Assembly: GCA_025359945.1 (NCBI GenBank) | Contig: JANYDD010000051.1 | Span: 1-64,000, forward strand | Direction of reading: 5' to 3' | Source: Bdellovibrio sp. | Lineage (GTDB): Bacteria > Bdellovibrionota > Bdellovibrionia > Bdellovibrionales > Bdellovibrionaceae | Length of the DNA: 64,000 nt | Part shown: piece by piece, positions 58,382 through 64,000 of the stretch | How positions within the stretch are numbered: the first letter of the stretch is position 1 | Layout of the letters: every line of letters starts with the position of its first letter | Made by a program: the position numbers and the translations under genes | Notes under the pieces: generated by a model | The model's input: the letters and a program-made list of their open reading frames with translations, nothing else | Told to the model about the DNA's origin: nothing | Database searches by the model: none

Positions 58382-58857
58382 ATGCATGTTTGATCGGAAT
58401 TTTTACTGAATCTATTTTAGCAGAAGACGAAATCAAGAAAATCATTGCCGGTGTCCAAGGATTTTCAGACGTTGTTTCGGTCTCTAGCATTTACAAGAAA
58501 AAAGACCTTCGTCTGCAGCAGTTCTGGTCGGTGATCAAAGTTGAATCGGCTTTAAGTCTAAATGTCGTCGCCGAAAATCTTTCAGGGCTTAACCAAACCG
58601 AAAGTCATTTAGTTCTTTTAGCTTTCAACAATGAAGTTCAGATGGATCCTTCTTTGACACTTCCGCATCCACTATTGTCAGAGGAATTTATCGTCGGTCT
58701 TTGTAGCAGCGAGGTCTGGGGCCAGTATCAACATCCCATATTAAACAAAACTCTTTTCGAGATTTATCAGACCATAGACAGACATCAGGGGGTCGAATTT
58801 CATGTTCAAAGCAATAAACTTTTTGAAACTTCTCGGCGTCGCAGTTCTACTAACTGA
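58378..58857 (+). CDS. FolK-like (HPPK fold) protein lacking catalytic aspartates
   Basis: This 159-aa protein aligns by eye with HPPK (FolK): VVSVSSIYKKK for the TVSSFYRT strand, then NEVQMDPSLTLPHPLLSEEFIVGLCSSEVWGQYQHPILNKTL for the NEVI...LTVPH...F...P..EIAPELVFP region. The LDLDI motif that binds two Mg2+ ions is replaced by SHLVL, and the arginine-rich loop before it is absent. It therefore should not be a functional pyrophosphokinase. Its location at the end of the dap genes, with overlaps on both sides, suggests a structural or regulatory role; that is inference. Confidence 0.7.
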   Translation: MNACLIGIFTESILAEDEIKKIIAGVQGFSDVVSVSSIYKKKDLRLQQFWSVIKVESALSLNVVAENLSGLNQTESHLVLLAFNNEVQMDPSLTLPHPLLSEEFIVGLCSSEVWGQYQHPILNKTLFEIYQTIDRHQGVEFHVQSNKLFETSRRRSSTN

Positions 58858-59245
58858 CTTGGGATGTGCTTCAGGTGTGACCGTGAAGGATCTGAATCGA
58901 TCTTTGATCGAAATCAAAAGTGCTATTGTAAAGGTGATCGGAGACCCCGAAAAAACCTCGCCTAACAATCGTGAGTTTACCTCTAGGTACTACCCACCCG
59001 CTCCTGATTTTAAATTTGATCCGATGAAAAGCAAAATGCGGCTGAAAGCAAAAATAACTTTGTTAGGTGACCGACGCCCTTATGATTTGCAGGTCGAGGT
59101 TTTTCGCGAAGTTAAAACTTCCGAAGGGTACAGCGACCCGGAACTAGACCTTAAATATTCGCGGGATTTATCTTTGGATATTCGGGGAAAGCTTCACCAA
59201 AGCCGAGATGATCGCAACTTCATTGACGACTTTCGACCCTTCTAA
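58802..59245 (+). CDS. Predicted lipoprotein of unknown function
   Basis: This 147-aa protein begins MFKAINFLKLLGVAVLLTDL, then GCAS, giving a lipobox cysteine at about residue 22. The mature part has strand-like segments (MRLKAKITLLGDRRPYDLQVEVFREVK, LDLKYSRDLSLDIRGKL). I recognise no family. The start lies inside the FolK-like gene (56-bp overlap in another frame), and the next gene may begin just after its stop. Confidence 0.7.
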   Translation: MFKAINFLKLLGVAVLLTDLGCASGVTVKDLNRSLIEIKSAIVKVIGDPEKTSPNNREFTSRYYPPAPDFKFDPMKSKMRLKAKITLLGDRRPYDLQVEVFREVKTSEGYSDPELDLKYSRDLSLDIRGKLHQSRDDRNFIDDFRPF

Positions 59246-59258
59246 ATACCATAAAGTT

Positions 59259-61136
59259 GTGACAAAACAGCCTGTTCTTCTTTTTCTATTGTCAGCCGCA
59301 TTTTTTATTTTCCCAACCGAGCTAAAGTCTCCGACCTTAGTGCGCGTTCAGCAGGGATTAAAATTTGGTCCGCAGTTCTTTGATCCTGCTAGAAACTTGT
59401 TCGAACAAAATCATCTTGAAGAAGAAAACTGGGGTCATGAAACGAAAACCGAAATCGATCTAAATCAAGTTGTGGGAAAAGCGTATCAAGAAAATATCGA
59501 AATGAAAGTAGTTGAAGCCCCTGCACTTGTTATCCACCGAGATCCGGTCTTTTCAGAGGGATTAACGGGCGACCAAAAGCGAAGGCTAGCGCGCGCCGAA
59601 ATACGATCAGAAGATTTTGGAGAAAGTGTTGAAGCCGTCGCCCAACTGCCATTCCCACAGCAATCCCTTCTCGAGGCCGCTCAACAGATTGACCCAAGGG
59701 TTAGTATTTCCGAAAACTGGGTGCAAGGATCCTTGCGTTTGCAAGGCGGCGTTGCCCTGGGCGATCAGCGCGTCTTGATTTCTCGAATCTACAAAAATCA
59801 AGTCCATGAAGTCGGGGATTTTGATCCTAAGAAAAACAAATTTAAAATTAAAATTCAAGAACCTTTAGGAGAAATCAAAGTCGAAATTCTTTCCGCCGAA
59901 GGCGAAGTTATCGCAGAAGGTTCCCGGCCCATAGATATCGGTCAGTCTTCTGACGTCACAACCGTCCTCGTTAGTCCGCCGTCTGCAGTCAAAGCGAACG
60001 TATATAATTTTGTGAAAAACCCTGATCTTGGAAAAAAGCAAAATCCGAAAAATTATATAAATACTGCTTCGACCGTCTTGCCAGATATTGGCAGGTCGGT
60101 ACCGGTGTCCGCGCCTGAAATTCCCAGAATCTCAAAGTCATCTGTAGTTAGAACTGTCGCCAGCGAAAATTCAATTGCACCATCAAACCAAATACAAACA
60201 ATGAATCAGGATTTAAATATCCCTGGATTTAAACTCTCATTTGTCGAATCCTTGCGAAAGGCTTTGGATATTGATGAATCGGACCAAAATTGGATGTTGG
60301 GACAAGTTCTGTTAGATGATCAACCCATTGAAGGTGCCGAGATCAGGTTGACCCCGATCAGCACGGCCACGGATCTGGGGGTTAGCCATTATTTTCAAAA
60401 TTGGTTTCCAGATAATAACAAAACCAAAACTGGAACGGATGGAGTTTTCTTGATTTCGGGTTTGTCTGCAGGTTTTTTTAAAGCGCAAGCCTTCAAAAAC
60501 AAAATGCTGATCGGAACCACATTGGTTGAAATTCAAACTGGCCGCATCGCTTCGTTAGTGATCAAAACAAGTTTAAAAAAATCAGTTTCCAAAGTTCAAG
60601 TGTATGACGCCTTTTTAATGAACCCAGCAATAGCGCAAGTTCAGATGACTAGTCTACTTCAGCCCTTTGAAACTTCTGGGTACCAAGATTTGACGTTTTC
60701 GTCTGGACCTGAATCCGCTCCGTGGGGAATCGCTGAATTGACCCCGAAAGATCTCCGGTACGCACGTGCAAGTTACAACTACACCGAGGGTGATGCCCAA
60801 ATCTTTTTGCCTTTAATCCAAAAGCAGTGGCTTTTCCAATTTAACCAGCCATCTTCGGAACTGGCAGCTGAGCCCGTGCAATTGGTTGGGTTTGTGCCGG
60901 ATCAAGATTTTGAGGTTTTTCTTCCGCCCGAAATTAGGTCCGATAAAATTCAAATCTTTTACTTTGATGCCACTGGAGTTTTAGTACCTCGCGGATTGGC
61001 GGGCGGCGGTTTTGTCATCAATCACTTACCGGCCGACTTAGTGTCGGTCAGCGTGATTTCAGGCATGGGAAAAATTTCTACACAATTGGTTTGGACGTCG
61101 CACAGCACGCCTTCAGTTGCAAAATTTCTTTTTTAA
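59259..61136 (+). CDS. Large exported protein of unknown function with CarboxypepD_reg-like domain
   Basis: The frame is open from 59208, but a GTG at 59259, 14 bases after the preceding lipoprotein stop, gives TKQPVLLFLLSAAFFIFPTE, a clear signal peptide. The product is about 625 aa. A middle domain (about residues 330-440: LDDQPIEGAEIRLTPI, TDGVFLISGLSAGFFKAQAF, GRIASLVIKT) resembles a carboxypeptidase-regulatory-like/CNA-B beta-sandwich. The rest is beta-rich and not recognised. Its 3' end overlaps murD by 59 bp tail to tail. Confidence 0.72.
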   Translation: MTKQPVLLFLLSAAFFIFPTELKSPTLVRVQQGLKFGPQFFDPARNLFEQNHLEEENWGHETKTEIDLNQVVGKAYQENIEMKVVEAPALVIHRDPVFSEGLTGDQKRRLARAEIRSEDFGESVEAVAQLPFPQQSLLEAAQQIDPRVSISENWVQGSLRLQGGVALGDQRVLISRIYKNQVHEVGDFDPKKNKFKIKIQEPLGEIKVEILSAEGEVIAEGSRPIDIGQSSDVTTVLVSPPSAVKANVYNFVKNPDLGKKQNPKNYINTASTVLPDIGRSVPVSAPEIPRISKSSVVRTVASENSIAPSNQIQTMNQDLNIPGFKLSFVESLRKALDIDESDQNWMLGQVLLDDQPIEGAEIRLTPISTATDLGVSHYFQNWFPDNNKTKTGTDGVFLISGLSAGFFKAQAFKNKMLIGTTLVEIQTGRIASLVIKTSLKKSVSKVQVYDAFLMNPAIAQVQMTSLLQPFETSGYQDLTFSSGPESAPWGIAELTPKDLRYARASYNYTEGDAQIFLPLIQKQWLFQFNQPSSELAAEPVQLVGFVPDQDFEVFLPPEIRSDKIQIFYFDATGVLVPRGLAGGGFVINHLPADLVSVSVISGMGKISTQLVWTSHSTPSVAKFLF

Positions 61137-62448
61137 AGAAATCTCCTCGCGCATTAAAGCTTTTAAATTCATCCCAACTAGTTCCGCCAGGCGAAAGTAA
61201 CACTGTTTGGTAATTTTGAAAGACCTGCGCTAGCAAAGGAATGATAGATTTCAAACTTGGTCCTTGGCCGATTCCTGGCAGTCCAGAAATTTTTTTTATT
61301 TTGTCTCCGTCTTGGCCAAAAAAAATAATGTCGATCTGAATATTTTTAAAATTGTTTTTGGAAAGCTCTGGACCCAAGGTCTGCCACGGCAAATTCTTAT
61401 CGCGCCCGCCTAGCAAAAGCAGAACTTTACAGGCCGATTCGCAGACCGCACTAAGGGCGGCGACTACGGAATCCACGGTTGTGGACTTGCTGTCGTTTAT
61501 AAAGCGGGTTGAATTTATTTCGGCAACAAATTCCAGCCGATGCGGAAGACCTTTAAAATTTAAAAGAGGATCACTTGCCTTCCGAAAATCAGAAATTTCT
61601 GGCAGCGAAAACTTTAAAATTGACAGCGCCAAAGCTGCATTTTGCCCCTGGAACGACCCCACTAACTTAGATTTCTTTATTAAATCAAATTGATCGGGTG
61701 TCACAGTCTGGATTTTAGAATTTATCTGAGTTTTAGAAAATTCCACGAGCATCGGATTGGCTGCATTAATCAGCCCCATTTCCGCCTGGTCAAAAATTTT
61801 CCACTTGGTTTTGAAATAATCTAGTCGCGATTCATATCGTTCAAGATGATTTGAAAAAAAACTACAGATAGCAGCGATGTGCAATTTTAAATTTCGGAAA
61901 TTTTCTAACTGGTAGCTAGAAAGTTCGACCACTACCCATTCAGCTGGGGGTCGCAAATTTTTCTTTAAATCGATAACATATTGTAGAAGAGGAACCCCAT
62001 AATTTCCGCCCACAAAAGTTTCAGGGTAAACCGCCTTGAAGCCTTGTTCTAGCAGGGCCACGACGGTGCTTTTACCCACCGACCCAGTGACGCCAATCAC
62101 CTTTTCGGCTTTAATAAAACTAAACGCAATCTCGGATTCATTGGTTACTAGAAAGCCATTTTTTTGAAATTCAATAATCCAGGAAGATTTCAACGGATAT
62201 CCTGGCGAAACGATCAGGACCTGGGGATTAAAATCTTTAAGCAGTTGTTGGCTATCGTGGAAATCAGCCTCGGATGGGTTATCCGAAAAACTAGTGATTA
62301 AATTTTTAGGATAATTAATAAGCTCCAGAAATTTTAGCAATGTCCTACCTGAAATTCCTAAACCAACGATCGCCAATCGCATTTGTTTTTCAGAAAAAAT
62401 TTGTTTTAAAGTTTTTGAAATTGGTGCCAAAGCTTTTCCCCGATTCAT
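61078..62448 (-). CDS. murD: UDP-N-acetylmuramoylalanine--D-glutamate ligase
   Basis: This cytoplasmic ligase adds D-glutamate to the peptidoglycan precursor. The 456-aa protein has an N-terminal dinucleotide-type fold (RLAIVGLGISGRTLLKFL), the ATP loop GVTGSVGKST (about residues 117-126), ELSSYQLE, NHLERY, and the C-terminal GLPHRLEFVAEINSTRFINDSKST and LSPGGTSWDEFKSFNARGDFF. Serine replaces the usual asparagine in GSNGKST. The start may be the internal Met at 62382 (MRLAIVGLG). No other mur genes are present. Confidence 0.93.
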   Translation of the reverse strand: MNRGKALAPISKTLKQIFSEKQMRLAIVGLGISGRTLLKFLELINYPKNLITSFSDNPSEADFHDSQQLLKDFNPQVLIVSPGYPLKSSWIIEFQKNGFLVTNESEIAFSFIKAEKVIGVTGSVGKSTVVALLEQGFKAVYPETFVGGNYGVPLLQYVIDLKKNLRPPAEWVVVELSSYQLENFRNLKLHIAAICSFFSNHLERYESRLDYFKTKWKIFDQAEMGLINAANPMLVEFSKTQINSKIQTVTPDQFDLIKKSKLVGSFQGQNAALALSILKFSLPEISDFRKASDPLLNFKGLPHRLEFVAEINSTRFINDSKSTTVDSVVAALSAVCESACKVLLLLGGRDKNLPWQTLGPELSKNNFKNIQIDIIFFGQDGDKIKKISGLPGIGQGPSLKSIIPLLAQVFQNYQTVLLSPGGTSWDEFKSFNARGDFFKKEILQLKACCATSKPIV

Positions 62449-62486
62449 TTTGACAGTCTTTCAGGTCCAGAGTTTAATTTAAGTCT

Positions 62487-63929
62487 GTGGAACTTCAAGA
62501 TTTTTCAAAAGCAAAATATACAGCGATAGTTAGTGATTTGCATCTTAGCGAGGCCGAACCTATTCACCCGCGCTTTCCCTTGTGGAAGAAGTTTAAGACC
62601 AGAGAATTTTTTTTTGACGACGTATTTGTGCAGTTTCTGGATTATTTGCAGCAAAAATCTTCGGGCGAAAAAATTGAACTCATTCTCAACGGCGATATTT
62701 TCGATTTTGATAGCGTCATGTCTTTGCCAAAGGATCCCACCTTCCGAGTGTCCTGGTTGGAAAAAAAGCGTGGCCTTTTTCCTAGACCCGAACGATCTCA
62801 ATTTAAAATTCAGGTGATTCTAAAGGATCACGAAGTCTTCATGAACGGACTTAAAAAATTTATTCAAAATGGGCATCGCGTAGTCTTTGTCATCGGAAAC
62901 CACGACGTCGAACTTCACTTTCCACAAGTTCAAAAACAGATTACCCTTTTTCTAGGTCTGGACGAAGCCCAGAAAAAACAGATTCGATTCTGCGAGTGGT
63001 TTTATATTTCAAATCAAGACACTTTGATTGAACACGGAAATCAATACGACCCCTACTGCGTCTGCGAACAACCAACCCATCCTTTTGTGCAAGGGTATAA
63101 TTTTAAAAGCATGAAGCTTCCGTTTGGAAATGTTGCGTGTCGAATGATCCTCAATGGAATGGGCTTTTTTAATCCGCATGTGGATTCGAATTATATAATG
63201 TCTCTTCCAGAATATATTCGTTTTTTCTTTAAATATATCGCTCGAGCTCAACCCTTCCTGGTGTGGACTTGGTTTTGGGGAGCCTTGGTCACACTTTTTT
63301 ACGCTTTCCAAGAAAGCCTTGAAGTGCCAATTAAAAATCCTTTGGGCGTCGAAGATCGAATCGACGAGATTTCTAAAAAATCGAACTCAAGTTCACGTGT
63401 CGTCCGAGAATTGCAAGAACTGGCGGCGATTCCGGCTAACACCAGCCCGTATTTATTGGCAAAAGAGCTTTGGTTGGACCGAGCTTTGATTGTTTTTATC
63501 GCTTTTATTGTCATTCTAGAAATTATGCTAATTTTAAATTCGATATCCAATTTGTCTTTCTACTGGGCTTTTATTCCCCTGTTTGCGATGCTTCCTTTTT
63601 ATTTGTTTTACAGCAAATCGGTCACCTCTTTGGTCTCTAGTTATAAACAACCCGATGATCGAATCTTGGCGCTTTCAAGTTTAATTACACAAACGGATCG
63701 AATCGTTTACGGCCACACTCATCACATTAGACACGAAATGATCGGAGCAGTTGAACACCTGAATTCAGGCTGTTGGTCGCCAGCTTTTCTGGATGTCGAG
63801 TGTACAAAATCAATTGATCAAAAAACTTTTGTTTGGATCGAGCCCTATGAAGACAAACGAAAAGCTTCACTGAGAATTTTTAAAGACCAAAAATCCAAAG
63901 AAATTCTAAATAAATCGATTTCAGTGTGA
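62487..63929 (+). CDS. Membrane-anchored calcineurin-like metallophosphoesterase
   Basis: This 480-aa protein has the metallophosphoesterase motifs SDLHLSE (residues 16-22), NGDIFDFD (about 68-75), GNHDVELHF (about 137-145), LIEHGNQYDP (about 178-187) and YGHTHH (about 408-413). Between the last two lie three hydrophobic spans (about 253-270, 328-352 and 355-375), so the enzyme domain is split by a membrane hairpin. It resembles LpxH-like UDP-diacylglucosamine hydrolases in the motifs, but the substrate is unknown. A GTG start is used. Confidence 0.87.
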   Translation: MELQDFSKAKYTAIVSDLHLSEAEPIHPRFPLWKKFKTREFFFDDVFVQFLDYLQQKSSGEKIELILNGDIFDFDSVMSLPKDPTFRVSWLEKKRGLFPRPERSQFKIQVILKDHEVFMNGLKKFIQNGHRVVFVIGNHDVELHFPQVQKQITLFLGLDEAQKKQIRFCEWFYISNQDTLIEHGNQYDPYCVCEQPTHPFVQGYNFKSMKLPFGNVACRMILNGMGFFNPHVDSNYIMSLPEYIRFFFKYIARAQPFLVWTWFWGALVTLFYAFQESLEVPIKNPLGVEDRIDEISKKSNSSSRVVRELQELAAIPANTSPYLLAKELWLDRALIVFIAFIVILEIMLILNSISNLSFYWAFIPLFAMLPFYLFYSKSVTSLVSSYKQPDDRILALSSLITQTDRIVYGHTHHIRHEMIGAVEHLNSGCWSPAFLDVECTKSIDQKTFVWIEPYEDKRKASLRIFKDQKSKEILNKSISV

Positions 63930-64000
63930 AAAATCTGGGGTAGAGTTTTATTTGACGGACCCCAGTTCCGATGTCAGGCTTATGGCTAAGTACCTATTGT

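Noticed and set aside
63971-64000. Possible start of a further gene (ATG at 63971 or 63982)
   Set aside because: Only about ten codons are visible and no ribosome-binding site decides between the ATGs.

Overview
The window looks like the replication-origin region of a Gram-negative bacterium, most likely a Bdellovibrio-type member of the Bdellovibrionota. This is inferred from gene order (atp - bactofilin - parB-parA - rsmG-mnmG-mnmE-jag-yidC-yidD-rnpA-rpmH - dnaA-dnaN-recF-gyrB-gyrA), paired b and b' ATP synthase subunits, many short lipoproteins, and large exported proteins of unknown function. No sequence search was possible, so the species is open. No rRNA, tRNA, CRISPR array or prophage was seen.

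Layout. 1-6061 (minus): ATP synthase gamma (cut by the window edge), alpha, delta, b, b', then a bactofilin and ParB-ParA. 6062-8071: a short lipoprotein gene and a 1.4-kb non-coding stretch holding two parS-like sites, a perfect 24-bp palindrome and three degenerate repeats. 8072-14988 (minus): rsmG, mnmG, mnmE, jag, yidC, yidD, rnpA, rpmH, tightly packed. 15138-24035 (plus): dnaA, a clear oriC with DnaA boxes and a DnaA-trio run, dnaN, recF, gyrB, gyrA. 24045-27906 (plus): a TPR lipoprotein, atpZ, atpI, an IS256-family insertion sequence with an 8-bp target duplication, then atpB and atpE. The insertion sits in the last codons of atpI and separates atpI from the a and c subunit genes.

28144-36980 (minus): an exported beta-carbonic anhydrase with an in-frame amber codon in its signal peptide; a phosphohexomutase; pdxA; three parvulin-type chaperones; a DUF374 acyltransferase; etfA and etfB. 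37157-37329 is a long imperfect inverted repeat with no gene. 37406-40842 (plus): succinate dehydrogenase/fumarate reductase sdhC-A-B. Then an alpha/beta hydrolase and a tandem-FHA protein (minus), and rpsF - DUF2232 - rplI (plus) without rpsR, followed by a CPBP protease.

44973-49804 is the most accessory-looking part: a two-gene operon for exported proteins of unknown function (129 and 791 aa), small ORFs, and a PIN-domain protein coupled to a small basic partner. From 49925: dnaB, fis-like and queE (minus), ftsK (plus), a TPR-like exported protein, and a lysine/peptidoglycan cluster (lptM-like lipoprotein with an apparent ATT start, dapF, dapA, dapB, and a FolK-like protein lacking its metal-binding aspartates). 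A lipoprotein and a 642-aa exported protein follow, converging on murD. The window ends with a membrane-anchored metallophosphoesterase.

The most notable items are the IS insertion in the atp genes, the FolK-like pseudoenzyme, the hidden lptM-like gene, the interrupted carbonic anhydrase, the 173-bp palindromic element and the PIN pair. None proves a new system by itself.
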